A stretch of DNA of 64,000 bases from Rhyacichthys aspro (taxonomy: Eukaryota > Chordata > Actinopteri > Gobiiformes > Rhyacichthyidae), in assembly GCA_036850595.1 (NCBI GenBank), contig CM072160.1:613163-677162 (forward strand), read 5' to 3'. The position numbers and the translations under genes were made by a program. The notes under the pieces were generated by a model, which saw only the letters and a program-made list of their open reading frames with translations, made no database searches and was not told the origin of the DNA. Positions 22,797 through 34,687 of the stretch are shown in pieces (within the stretch, counting starts at the first letter, position 1; the number at the start of each line of letters is the position of its first letter).

Positions 22797-25608
22797 GTCC
22801 AGACTCAGGTCCAGACCAGGTCCAGACTCAGGTCCAGACCAGGTCCAGACTCAGGTCCAGACTCAGGTCCAGACCCAGGTCCAGACCAGGTCCAGACTCA
22901 GGTCCAGACCAGGTCCAGACCAGGTCCAGACTCAGGTCCAGACCAGGTCCAGACCAGGTCCAGACTCAGGTCCAGACCAGGTCCAGACTCTGGTCCAGAC
23001 CAGGTCCAGACCAGGTCCAGACTCAGGTCCAGACCAGGTCCAGACTCAGGTCCAGACCAGGTCCAGACTCAGGTCTCCTCAGGTCCAGGCTCAGGTCCAG
23101 ACTCAGGTCCAGACTCAGGTCCAGACTCAGGTCCAGACTCAGGTCCAGACTCAGGTCCAGACTCAGGTCCAGACCAGGTCCAGACTCAGGTCCAGACCAG
23201 GTCCAGACTCAGGTCCAGACCAGGTCCAGACCAGGTCCAGACTCAGGTCCAGACTCAGGTCCAGACTCAGGTCCAGACTCAGGTCCAGACTCAGGTCCAG
23301 ACTCAGGTCCAGACTCTGGTCCAGACTCTGGTCCAGACTCTGGTCCAGACCAGGTCCAGACCAGGTCCAGACTCAGGTCCAGACCAGGTCCAGACTCTGG
23401 TCCAGACTCAGGTCCAGACTCAGGTCCAGACTCAGGTCCAGACTCAGGTCCACTCAGGTCCAGACTCAGGTCTAGGTCCAGACTCTGGTCCAGACTCAGG
23501 TCCAGACTCAGGTCCAGACTCAGGTCTAGGTCCAGACTCTGGTCCAGACTCAGGTCCAGACTCAGGTCCAGACTCAGGTCCAGACTCAGGTCCAGTCTCA
23601 GGTCCACCTCAGGTCCAGACTCAGGTCCAGACTCTGGTCCAGACCAGGTCCAGACTCTGGTCCAGACCAGGTCCAGACCAGGTCCAGACCAGGTCCAGAC
23701 CAGGTCCAGACCAGGTTCAGACCAGGTCCAGACCAGGTCCAGACCAGGTCCAGTCTCAGGTCCAGTCTCAGGTCCAGACTCTGGTCCAGACTCTGGTCCA
23801 GACTCTGGTCCAGACTCAGGTCCAGACTCAGGTCCACTTCCTGGTCCAGACTCAGGTCCAGACTCAGGTCCAGACTCAGGTCCAGGTCCAGACTCTGGTC
23901 CAGACTCAGGTCCAGACCAGGTCCAGTCTCAGGTCCAGACTCAGGTCTAGGTCCAGACTCAGGTCTAGGTCCAGACTCTGGTCCAGACTCAGGTCCAGAC
24001 TCAGGTCTAGGTCCAGACTCTGGTCCAGACTCAGGTCCAGACTCAGGTCCAGACTCAGGTCCAGTCTCAGGTCCAGACTCAGGTCCAGACTCTGGTCCAG
24101 ACCAGGTCCAGACTCTGGTCCAGACCAGGTCCAGACCAGGTTCAGACCAGGTCCAGACCAGGTCCAGACCAGGTCCAGACCAGGTCCAGACCAGGTCCAG
24201 ACCAGGTCCAGACCAGGTCCAGACTCAGGTCCAGACTCAGGTCCAGACTCTGGTCCAGACTCTGGTCCAGACTCTGGTCCAGACTCAGGTCCAGACTCAG
24301 GTCCAGACTCAGGTCTAGGTCTAGACTCTGGTCCAGACTCAGGTCCAGACCAGGTCCAGTCTCAGGTCCAGTCTCAGGTCTAGGTCCAGACTCTGGTCCA
24401 GACTCAGGTTCAGACCAGGTCCAGACCAGGTCCAGACTCAGGTCTAGGTCCAGACTCTGGTCCAGACTCAGGTTCAGACCAGGTCCAGACCAGGTCCAGA
24501 CTCTGGTCCAGACTCAGGTCCAGACCAGGTCCAGACTCAGGTCCAGACTCAGGTCCAGACCAGGTCCAGACTCTGGTCCAGACTCAGGTCCAGACTCAGG
24601 TTCAGACCAGGTCCAGACCAGGTCCAGACCAGGTCCAGACTCAGGTCCAGACTCAGGTCCAGACTCAGGTTCAGACCAGGTCCAGACTCTGGTCCAGACT
24701 CAGGTCCAGACTCAGGTCCAGACCAGGTCCAGACCAGGTCCAGACTCAGGTCCAGACTCAGGTCCAGACCAGGTCCAGACCAGGTCCAGACCAGGTCCAG
24801 ACTCAGGTCCAGACTCAGGTTCAGACCAGGTCCAGACCAGGTCCAGACTCTGGTCCAGACTCAGGTCCAGACTCTGGTCCAGACTCAGGTTCAGACCAGG
24901 TCCAGACCAGGTCCAGACTCTGGTCCAGACTCAGGTCCAGACTCTGGTCCAGACTCAGGTTCAGACCAGGTCCAGACTCAGGTCCAGACTTAGGTCCAGA
25001 CCAGGTCCAGACCAGGTCCAGACTCAGGTCCAGACTTAGGTCTAGGTCCAGACTCTGGTCCAGACTCAGGTCCAGACTCAGGTCCAGACCAGGTCCAGAC
25101 CAGGTCCAGACCAGGTCCAGACCAGGTCCAGACCAGGTCCAGACTCAGGTTCAGACCAGGTCCAGACCAGGTCCAGACCAGGTCCAGACCAGGTCCAGAC
25201 TCAGGTTCAGACCAGGTCCAGAACAGGTCCAGACCAGGTCCAGACCAGGTCCAGACTCAGGTCCAGACTTAGGTCTAGGTCCAGACTCTGGTCCAGACTC
25301 AGGTCCAGACTCAGGTCCAGACCAGGTCCAGACCAGGTCCAGACCAGGTCCAGACTCAGGTCCAGACCAGGTCCAGACTCTGGTCCAGACTCAGGTCCAG
25401 ACTCTGGTCCAGACTCAGGTCCAGACCAGGTCCAGACCAGGTCCAGACCAGGTCCAGACCAGGTCCAGACTCAGGTCCAGACCAGGTCCAGACTCTGGTC
25501 CAGACTCAGGTCCAGACTCTGGTCCAGACTCAGGTCCAGACCAGGTCCAGACCAGGTCCAGACCAGGTCCAGACCAGGTCCAGACCAGGTCCAGACCAGG
25601 TCCAGACC
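22797..25608. repeat. 2.8-kb CAGGTCCAGA(CT) minisatellite
   Basis: The largest array in the window. Units of 10 bp (CCAGACCAGGT) and 12 bp (CCAGACTCAGGT, CCAGACTCTGGT) are mixed, about 240 in all. CTAGGTCCAG and GTTCAGACC variants recur in blocks, which shows that higher-order segments of several units were duplicated. Frames are open on both strands for hundreds of codons, purely because of the repeat. Confidence 0.97.
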
Positions 25609-26187
25609 GTACACGGAGCTAATTGTTGCTGAAATGCAGAGGGCCGTGTGAACGCAGCCGTCTGATTGGTCGGTTCTGCTGTTGTTTACTCGGCTGGTCT
25701 GAGGTCAGCGCGGTATAACTCCGTCTCCTCTCAAACCTCAAACACTCGGGGTTTATCACAGCTCCCTGAACGCACCACAGTGAGGCTGATATTAACTGAA
25801 CTGAACCGCTCTGTGTGGAACCAGACCACTGAAGACCAGACCCAGACCGGACCAGACCAGACCCAGACCAGACTAGACCCAGACCGGACCAGACCAGACC
25901 CAGACCGGACCAGACCAGAGAGACTTCACTGACCAGAACTTCTACAACCAAAACCAGGATCAAAGAAGGACTAAAGCAGGACTAAACATGGTCTAAACTA
26001 CAGCCAAACTCAGTCTAAGTAAGATCTAAACAAGGACTAAACCAAGGACAAAAAAAATTTGGATCAAAACCAGAACTTGAGCAAGAATTATTATTATTCA
26101 GGATTTTAACAAACAAAATAACTCTTAGAGTAAAACAAACACTGCACGTCTCATTTAAAAACTCTCCTGATTATTGTTCTGTAAAAC

Positions 26188-27865
26188 TGGACTAAAACAG
26201 ACGTAAACCTGGACTAAAACAGACATAAACCTGGACTAAAACAGAGATAAACCTGGACTAAAACAGACATAAACCTGGACTAAAACAGAGATAAACCTGG
26301 ACTAAAACAGACATAAACCTGGACTAAAACAGAGATAAACCTGGACTAAAACAGACATAAACCTGGACTAAAACAGAGATAAACCTGGACTAAAACAGAC
26401 ATAAACCTGGACTAAAACAGAGATAAACCTGGACTAAAACAGAGATAAACCTGGACTAAAACAGAGATAAACCTGGACTAAAACAGAGATAAACCTGGAC
26501 TAAAACAGACATAAACCTGGACTAAAACAGAGATAAACCTGGACTAAAACAGACGTAAACCTGGACTAAAACAGACGTAAACCTGGACTAAAACAGACGT
26601 AAACCTGGACTAAAACAGACGTAAACCTGGACTAAAACAGACATAAACCTGGACTAAAACAGAGATGAACCTGGACTAAAACAGACGTAAACCTGGACTA
26701 AAACAGACATAAACCTGGACTAAAACAGAGATAAACCTGGACTAAAACAGAGATAAACCTGGACTAAAACAGAGATAAACCTGGACTAAAACAGACGTAA
26801 ACCTGGACTAAAACAGACATAAACCTGGACTAAAACAGACGTAAACCTGGACTAAAACAGACGTAAACCTGGACTAAAACAGACGTAAACCTGGACTAAA
26901 ACAGACATAAACCTGGACTAAAACAGACGTAAACCTGGACTAAAACAGACGTAAACCTGGACTAAAACAGACATAAACCTGGACTAAAACAGAGATAAAC
27001 CTGGACTAAAACAGAGATAAACCTGGACTAAAACAGAGATAAACCTGGACTAAAACAGACGTAAACCTGGACTAAAACAGAGATAAACCTGGACTAAAAC
27101 AGACATAAACCTGGACTAAAACAGACATAAACCTGGACTAAAACAGAGATGAACCTGGACTAAAACAGACATAAACCTGGACTAAAACAGAGATAAACCT
27201 GGACTAAAACAGACGTAAACCTGGACTAAAACAGAGATAAACCTGGACTAAAACAGAGATGAACCTGGACTAAAACAGACATAAACCTGGACTAAAACAG
27301 ACATAAACCTGGACTAAAACAGACGTAAACCTGGACTAAAACAGACGTAAACCTGGACTAAAACAGACGTAAACCTGGACTAAAACAGACGTAAACCTGG
27401 ACTAAAACAGACATAAACCTGGACTAAAACAGAGATAAACCTGGACTAAAACAGAGATAAACCTGGACTAAAACAGACATAAACCTGGACTAAAACAGAG
27501 ATAAACCTGGACTAAAACAGACATAAACCTGGACTAAAACAGAGATAAACCTGGACTAAAACAGACATAAACCTGGACTAAAACAGACATAAACCTGGAC
27601 TAAAACAGACATAAACCTAGACTAAAACAGAATAAACCTGGACTAAAACAGAGGTAAACCTGGACTAAAACAGACATAAACCTGGACTAAAACAGAGATA
27701 AACCTGGACTAAAACAGAGATAAACCTGACTAAAACAGAGATAAACCTGGACTAAAACAGACATAAACCTGGACTAAAACAGACATAAACCTGGACTAAA
27801 ACAGAGATGAACCTGGACTAAAACAGAGATGAACCTGGACTAAAACAGAGATGAACCTGGACTAA
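26188..27865. repeat. 1.7-kb 22-bp minisatellite
   Basis: About 76 copies of AAACCTGGACTAAAACAGA followed by CAT, CGT, GAT or GGT plus A or G. Variation is concentrated at two adjacent positions, giving a readable string of unit types. The unit is two 11-bp-family halves. Confidence 0.97.
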
Positions 27866-28494
27866 AACAGTCTAGTTTTGGTACAGTAATGGTTCAAGGT
27901 TCAATTTTAGTCCTAGTTTTGTCCTAGACCTGGTTTATACTTGGTTCTTACTGTTTTATACATTTAGCAATGGTCTAGTCCTAGTTTGGTCTTGGTTTAG
28001 TTTGGTTTAGACCCAGTTTTAGCACATTTTTAAACCTAGGAAAACTGACTTGTCTTTATGTTCATTTTTGCACAGTGTATTTAAAAAAATACAAATAAAT
28101 CCACATTCATTCATTTGGAGTTCATCATAATCCATGAAGAGCTAAGTCTAAACCCAGACCCAGTTCTGATGGAAAGTCCTGGTGTCAGAGGTCAGAGGTC
28201 AGAGCTGGTGTGGTCCTCAAACTGAACGACCCTTAAACAGACCTCACTCAGACCGGTCCCGTAAAGTCCCGTAAAGTCCCGTAAAGTCCTGTAAAGTCCT
28301 GTAAAGTCCTGTAAAGTCCTGTAAAGTCCAGACCCTGAAAAGGATCAGAAAATCTATACTGAGGCTTTTATTGTGAAGGATCAATGATAGAAGTCGATCA
28401 TTAAGAAGTTTTTAAACTGAAAGTACAGTCTTTAGTAAAAGTGTCTGTTCGGAGAAGCAGACAGGAGCAACACTTTTTCATTAAAACATTGAAC

Positions 28495-28620
28495 GACAAC
28501 CAAAACCTGTTCAAATCCAACCAAAACCTGCTCAAATCCAATCAAAACCTGCTCAAATCCAACCAAAACCTGTTCAAATCCAATCAAAACCTGCTCAAAT
28601 CCAACTAAAACCAGTTCAAA
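28495..28620. repeat. Patch of the 21-bp family
   Basis: About six copies of AAACCTGCTCAAATCCAATC and variants. Confidence 0.85.
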
Positions 28621-29239
28621 AACACGGGACTGTGCCTTTAAACTGAAGTTTAAAACTCCTAGATATTTTACAAGAATGAAAACTGATTGATGCTAAAAGT
28701 GTCTTTTCACCTTTTAGTCAAACATCTTCTCACCTTTTCTCGCTCTGTTTCTGGTTCGTTACTCATCTCTAAAGTTTACGTCATTCAGTGACTCTCCATC
28801 ACATCGTGTCGAAGCCTCGAGGGTTTTTTTTTTCTTTCAGCAGACCCATATTTCATTGTACTTTTTTAAACCCCTGCTTCTACTATTAACTATTTCAGCT
28901 CTGGTTATGGTCTAATGAAAGCGTAAAGGCTGCGTAAAAATGGACTGAAGTGTCATTTATGTGAAATTAAATCTTTGTATCCACCAATAGAGTCCATTTA
29001 ATACCGATACTGGTTAATTTAAGGCTTGTATTAGGAGGCTTTCTTTGATAATCCTGGTTAGTTCTTTGTGTTGATGTTGATAAAAGCTTGTTTCACTTTT
29101 TACTTCGCTCAAATACAAGATTCAGGTCTTATTTTGCATTTAAGATAAACTTAGAGTGACTTTGAAGCATCTGATACGAAAGGAGCACAGTTTCAGAAGT
29201 GTAAAGATTTAATCATGGATGAAATTTAGTGAAATCAGT

Positions 29240-29570
29240 GCAAAAAAAGTGTAAAAAGTGACCTCAGTGCCGGTTCGGAGCGGAGACATGAACGAGCAGC
29301 GTCCGTCTCTGAGCGTCTTTCCCCGGAGTCTCAGCTGCTCCACCGGCCGCTCACGAAGCATTAGACCCGGACACAAACTCCACCAAATCCACCTCTTTTC
29401 ACCGTCAAAGCCCAGAAAAAACACTGTCCTTTATCCCAGAAAAAGAGCTCGATCCTCGAAGTGTCCCAGAGTTTTTAAGAGAAAAAAAGCTCCATCCGCA
29501 GCGCGTCCTCGAGCGTCTCCTCCGTGCCCCGGAGAGGAAAGGAGAGAGGAGGTAGGATCCGAGGAAGGAG
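29240..29570. promoter_or_regulatory. CpG-rich promoter-like patch
   Basis: CpG-dense compared with its AT-rich surroundings (CCGGTTCGGAGCGGAG, CCACCGGCCGCTCACG, CGCAGCGCGTCCTCGAGCG). Frames are short on both strands, as expected of a 5' UTR or promoter rather than a coding exon. It could be the distal promoter of plekhg2, whose first visible exon on the minus strand is far downstream, or belong to an unseen gene. Confidence 0.35.
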
Positions 29571-30465
29571 GGATGAGGGGAGAGAGAGGAGGGGGTTTGA
29601 CATGAATCCAGATGTTTACAGCAGCGGAGTGTTTCTAAGAACAGCCTCAGACTCGACTCCTCGTTCCCTCTTTCCTTCTGTGTGTCCTTCAGTGTTTCCT
29701 TCATTTCCTCGCTTTGTTTCCGCATCATTTCCGGTCTTTATTTAGTTTTATTTGAACTTGTTCTAATGTTCTGTGTTGTTCTGATATTTTTCCAAAGATT
29801 AAAAAAAAAGTGCAGATCAGGTTTATATATTTGATGAAAGCTGCACTGAACCAGGGGTCAGGGGTCAGAGTTAGAGCTGCCCTAAAGTTGGGCAGACGCC
29901 ATTGTTCCATTGTTTTTCAAAAGTGAACTCTCAGACAGACCCTCAGTGGCCTTTGTGGCATGTATTTATAAACGTATTGTGTTAAAGTGAATATGTTTCT
30001 GCCCCACCAGTGTTACTTTTCTCCAGCAGGGGGCGCACATCCCTCTCTGCGCTTCCTCACGGTCAGCGACGCCATGTTTCTTTAACAACATTCTCTGAAA
30101 CATTTTTCTGTATTTTATACAAATGTGACTCAGTAGTGGTGGAGGAGGGCATTAGGGCCGTGACGGAGGGGCTTTCCTGTGCGTCTCTGTGATGTGAGTG
30201 TTGTTAGTGTAGAGTATGTTTAGTTTATGTCTTTTTTGTATTTTAAGTGTTATGTGTACTTTCAGAACTGTTTTTAGTATTTATTTCCATGATTGAGCTA
30301 CTGGGCAACAGAATTTCTTTCTTTCTTTCTTTTCTAGCATCATCCCTAAGTGTTACTGCAGAGGTCAGAGTAAACTCCACGACTCTGTGAGTGCTGCCAG
30401 CTCCTGAAACACTGGAGCGCACTGAAACACAGAGACTGATGGACCAAATGACTAAACAAGAGCAG

Positions 30466-30710
30466 AGAAGAAGAAGAAGAAGAAGAAGAAGAAGAAGAAG
30501 GAGAAGGAGAAGGAGAAGAAGAAGAAGAAGAAGAAGAAGGAGAAGAAGAAGAAGAAGAAGAAGAAGAAGAAGGAGAAGGAGAAGAAGAAGAAGGAGAAGA
30601 AGGAGAAGGAGAAGGAGAAGAAGAAGAAGAAGAAGGAGAAGGAGAAGGAGAAGAAGAAGAAGGAGAAGAAGGAGAAGAAGAAGGAGAAGAAGGAGAAGAA
30701 GAAGAAGAGG
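30466..30710. repeat. Homopurine (GAA/GGA)n microsatellite
   Basis: About 245 bases of AGA/AGG steps without a pyrimidine on the plus strand. Confidence 0.97.
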
Positions 30711-31065
30711 GTCAAGTCAGATCAAAGTGTGTTAAATGAATGAAGAGGTTGTAAAAATAAATCAAGGAAGTGTGGATAAAACCAAAGAGCAGTTTAATCC
30801 AGCTCTGAGGAGGATACTTTACGCTCATTACATTTTGGTCTCCGTCCACGACCCACGAACAACACCTGCAGCTTCTGTTGTTGTAGATTGTATTTAACAA
30901 GGTCTGCTCTTCAGAGTAACTCCTGATGTAAAACAGAATAAAGATTGATTTCATTTTCAAACTAAACATGTTTGAATCATTTTTCTATCTCCAACAAGCT
31001 AACCATGCTAACGGCTAAAGCCTGAACTGGACAACTTCCTGCAACAAACACTGAATATTTACTGT

Positions 31066-31740
31066 GTGGACATGGTGCTCAGGCACAGATCAGCAGGCCC
31101 AGTGTGAGTGTGGACATGGTGCTCAGGCACAGATCAGCAGGCCCAGTGTGAGTGTGGACATGGTGCTCAGGCACAGATCAGCAGGCCCAGTGTGAGTGTG
31201 GACATGGTGCTCAGGCACAGATCAGCAGGCCCAGTGTGAGTGTGGACATGGTGCTCAGGCACGGATCAGCAGGCCCAGTGTGAGTGTGGACATGGTGCTC
31301 AGGCACAGATCAGCAGGCCCAGTGTGAGTGTGGACATGGTGCTCAGGCACGGATCAGCAGGCCCAGTGTGAGTGTGGACATGGTGCTCAGGCACGGATCA
31401 GCAGGCCCAGTGTGAGTGTGGACATGGTGCTCAGGCACGGATCAGCAGGCCCAGTGTGAGTGTGGACATGGTGCTCAGGCACAGATCAGCAGGCCCAGTG
31501 TGAGTGTGGACATGGTGCTCAGGCACGGATCAGCAGGCCCAGTGTGAGTGTGGACATGGTGCTCAGGCACGGATCAGCAGGCCCAGTGTGAGTGTGGACA
31601 TGGTGCTCAGGCACGGATCAGCAGGCCCAGTGTGAGTGTGGACATGGTGCTCAGGCACGGATCAGCAGGCCCAGTGTGAGTGTGGACATGGTGCTCAGGC
31701 ACGGATCAGCAGGCCCAGTGTGAGTGTGGACATGGTGCTG
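31066..31740. repeat. 44-bp minisatellite
   Basis: About 15 copies of a unit containing GTGTGGACATGGTGCTCAGG and CACRGATCAGCAGGCCCAGT. Almost the only variation is CACAGATC versus CACGGATC. Each unit carries a donor-like GTGAGT. Confidence 0.96.
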
Positions 31741-31864
31741 TAAACATCGTGTCGTGAGCAGGTCGTGTTTGTCGAGCTCCGTCCGGCGTTTGCTCTGCGT
31801 CCTTTGTCTCAGTGACCTCTGACCCTGGGCTCTCACAGAGGAATGTGGTCTGAGAAAACACACA

Positions 31865-32932
31865 AAACCAGGACTAAACCAGGACTGAACCAGGTCTGAA
31901 CCAGGTCTGAACCAGGTCTAAACCCGGACTGAACCAGGTCTAAACCAGGTCTGAACCAGGTCTAAACCCGGACTGAACCAGGTCTAAACCAGGTCTAAAC
32001 CAGGACTAAACCAGGTCTAAACCAGGTCTAAACCAGGACTGAACCAGGACTGAACCAGGTCTAAACCAGGACTGAACCAGGTCTAAACCAGGTCTAAACC
32101 AGGTCTAAACCAGGACTGAACCAGGTCTAAACCAGGTCTAAACCAGGTCTAAACCAGGTCTAAACCAGGACTGACCCAGGTCTGAACCAGGACTAAACCA
32201 GGTCTAAACCAGGACTGAACCAGGTCTAAACCAGGACTGAACCAGGTCTAAACCAGGTCTAAACCAGGTCTAAACCCGGACTGAACCAGGTCTGAACCAG
32301 GTCTGAACCAGGTCTAAACCAGGTCTAAACCAGGACTGAACCAGGTCTAAACCAGGTCTGAACCAGGTCTAAACCCGGACTGAACCAGGTCTAAACCAGG
32401 TCTAAACCAGGACTGACCCAGGTCTGAACCAGGACTAAACCAGGTCTAAACCAGAACTGAACCAGGTCTAAACCAGGACTGAACCAGGTCTAAACCAGGT
32501 CTAAACCAGAACTGAACCAGGTCTAAACCAGGACTGAACCAGGTCTAAACCAGGTCTAAACCAGAACTGAACCAGGTCTAAACCAGGACTGAACCAGGTC
32601 TAAACCAGGTCTAAACCAGAACTGAACCAGGTCTAAACCAGGTCTGAACCAGGTCTAAACCCGGACTGAACCAGGTCTAAACCAGGTCTGAACCAGGTCT
32701 AAACCCGGACTGAACCAGGTCTAAACCAGGTCTGAACCAGGTCTAAACCCGGACTGAACCAGGTCTAAACCAGGTCTAAACCAGGACTGACCCAGGTCTG
32801 AACCAGGACTAAACCAGGTCTAAACCAGGACTGAACCAGGTCTAAACCAGGACTAAACCAGGTCTAAACCAGAACTGAACCAGGTCTAAACCAGGACTGA
32901 ACCAGGTCTAAACCAGGACTAAACCAGGAACA
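31865..32932. repeat. 11-bp family array (CCAGGTCTAAA / CCAGGACTGAA)
   Basis: About 97 units of 11 bp. Blocks of several units recur in the same order (for example the run that ends ACCCGGACTG), showing higher-order duplication. Confidence 0.96.
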
Positions 32933-32999
32933 CAGCTGGCTCTGTTTGAACACAATAAACCTGCAGCTATTCGACCACACACACGGGACTGGAATGTGG

Positions 33000-33438
33000 A
33001 CCAGACCAGTACTAGACCAGGACTAGACCAGGACCAGACCAGAGCCAGACCAGGGCCAGAGCAGGACTAAACCAGGACTAGACCAGGACTGGACCAGGAC
33101 TAGACCAGGACTGGACCAGGACTAGACCAGGACTAGACCAGGACTAGACCAGGACTAGACCAGTACTAGGCCAGGACTAGACCAGGACTAGACCAGGACT
33201 AGACCAGGACTAGACCAGGACTAGACCAGGACTAGACCAGGATTGTGTGATGATGTCTTGTTGACCAATAAAAATGCAGACTTTTTTAACAGTGTCAGAT
33301 TAAACAAATCTTAAACTGTATGTGAACCTAGGACTAAATAAATCCAGGGTTTAGACCTGGTTTAGTCCTGGTTTAGACCTGGTTAAGTCCTGGTGTAGAC
33401 CTGGTTAAGTCCTGGTTTAGACCTGGTTAAGTCCTGGT
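33000..33438. repeat. Two short 11-bp-family arrays in opposite orientation
   Basis: 33000-33240 is CCAGGACTAGA. 33350-33438 is GTCCTGGTTTA, the reverse orientation, and ends at the stop codon of the candidate exon 33526-33439. Confidence 0.88.
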
Positions 33439-33711
33439 TCAATCCTTTCTTTCACACGGCTCCTTGGCGGCGGCCATCTTGGCTCTGGTTGCCGTCTCAA
33501 TCAGAGGATTTCTGGGAAACCCAAACCTGAAAAACAAGAGATTATCAGAGACAGAGCAAAGGCATAGGAAGTCCAGCGCCAGAGGTCAAAGGTCACCAGG
33601 TTCATGGCGGAAACACGGTTAAAGGCTGCAGGTGGCTCGCAAAACATTACCATTAGCTTAACGACATACCACTGTTTACACTTTACCAGAGCTGATAAAA
33701 CAAGGACTTTA

Positions 33712-33945
33712 ACAGGTCTAAACCAGGACTAAACCAGGTCTAAACCAGGTCTAAACCAGGTCTGAACCAGGTCTAAACCAGGACTAAACCAGGTCTAAAC
33801 CAGGTCTAAACCAGGTCTGAACCAGGTCTAAACCAGGACTAAACCAGGACTAAATAGGTCTAAACCAGGACTAGACCAGGACTGAACCAGGACTAAACCA
33901 GGACTAAATAGGTCTAAACCAGGACTAGACCAGGACTGAACCAGG
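33712..33945. repeat. 11-bp-family array
   Basis: About 21 units of CCAGGTCTAAA and CCAGGACTAAA. Confidence 0.9.
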
Positions 33946-34085
33946 ACTCTCTGTGGTCTGTTTGAGGGGAATGTGAGAAGTGTTTCCATGAAGTGAATAA
34001 ACTGAGACGAACCGCTCGTGCTCGTCTCTGAGTGGAAACAGCTGACGATGAGATTCTCTCGGAAACATGTCTCACCTCTGTTCAT

Positions 34086-34149
34086 AGTAATAATAATGAT
34101 AATTATTATAATAGTAGTAATAATAATGATAATAATAATAATAATAATT
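34086..34149. repeat. (AAT)n microsatellite, left part
   Basis: Imperfect ATA/ATT/AAT steps directly abutting the 3' end of the SINE at 34150. Confidence 0.9.
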
Positions 34150-34553
34150 TTTTCATTTCATTTCATTTCATCTTCTACCACTTATCCCACTTTGTGGGGT
34201 CTGGTGGCTGGAGCCTATCCCAGCTGCTTTGGGCCTTAGGCGGGGTACATCCTGGACAGTGGCCAGTTCGTCTCAGGGCTGACACTTAGACGTACATTGA
34301 CAGACAACCATTCACTCTCACATTCATCCACTAGGGGCACTTTAGAGTCACCAATTCACCTATACATGCATGTCTTTGGACGGTGGGAGGAAGCCGGAGA
34401 TCCAGGAGAGAACCCACGGTGACACGGGGAGGACATGCAGACTCCTCACAGAAAGACCAGAGTTAGACAATGATGTTTGGGTCGGCCGGGATTCGAACTC
34501 ACGACCTTCTTGCTGTGAAGCAGGAGCGCTAACCACTCCGCTACCGTGCACCC
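34150..34553 (-). mobile_element. tRNA-derived SINE, near full length
   Basis: On the minus strand it starts with a tRNA-like head: GTAGCGGAGTGGTTAGCGC (A-box region, 34526-34544) and GAGTTCGAATCCCGGC (B-box region, 34486-34501). About 330 bases of body follow, ending in a GAAAT-type tail (34151-34170). AAT repeats flank it on both sides, so it appears to sit inside a microsatellite. A decayed relative lies at 14548-14715. Confidence 0.75.

Positions 34554-34643
<90 letters not shown>
34554..34643. repeat. (AAT)n microsatellite, right part
   Basis: About 30 pure AAT repeats next to the SINE head. Confidence 0.95.
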
Positions 34644-34644
<1 letters not shown>

Positions 34645-34687
34645 TGATGACTTATTTATTAATTATGTGTCACACAGTGATGGATGA

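Larger units (their letters stand above)
27870..30460. other. Mixed intergenic region
   Basis: Holds a short 10-bp repeat (GTAAAGTCCT, 28258-28330), a small patch of the 21-bp family (about 28500-28620) and the CpG-rich patch at 29240-29570. No gene recognised. Confidence 0.5.

Noticed and set aside
22738..23950. Long open frames on both strands (245 and 388 codons plus)
   Set aside because: They consist only of the CAGGTCCAGA repeat, which lacks stops in several frames. There is no codon bias or conserved peptide.
30391..30735. Poly-arginine frame of 114 codons
   Set aside because: This is an AGA/AGG microsatellite. The opposite strand gives Phe/Ser, as expected of a homopurine tract.
31066..31740. 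CRISPR-like look of a regular 44-bp repeat
   Set aside because: There are no unique spacers, the units are head-to-tail and the genome is eukaryotic.
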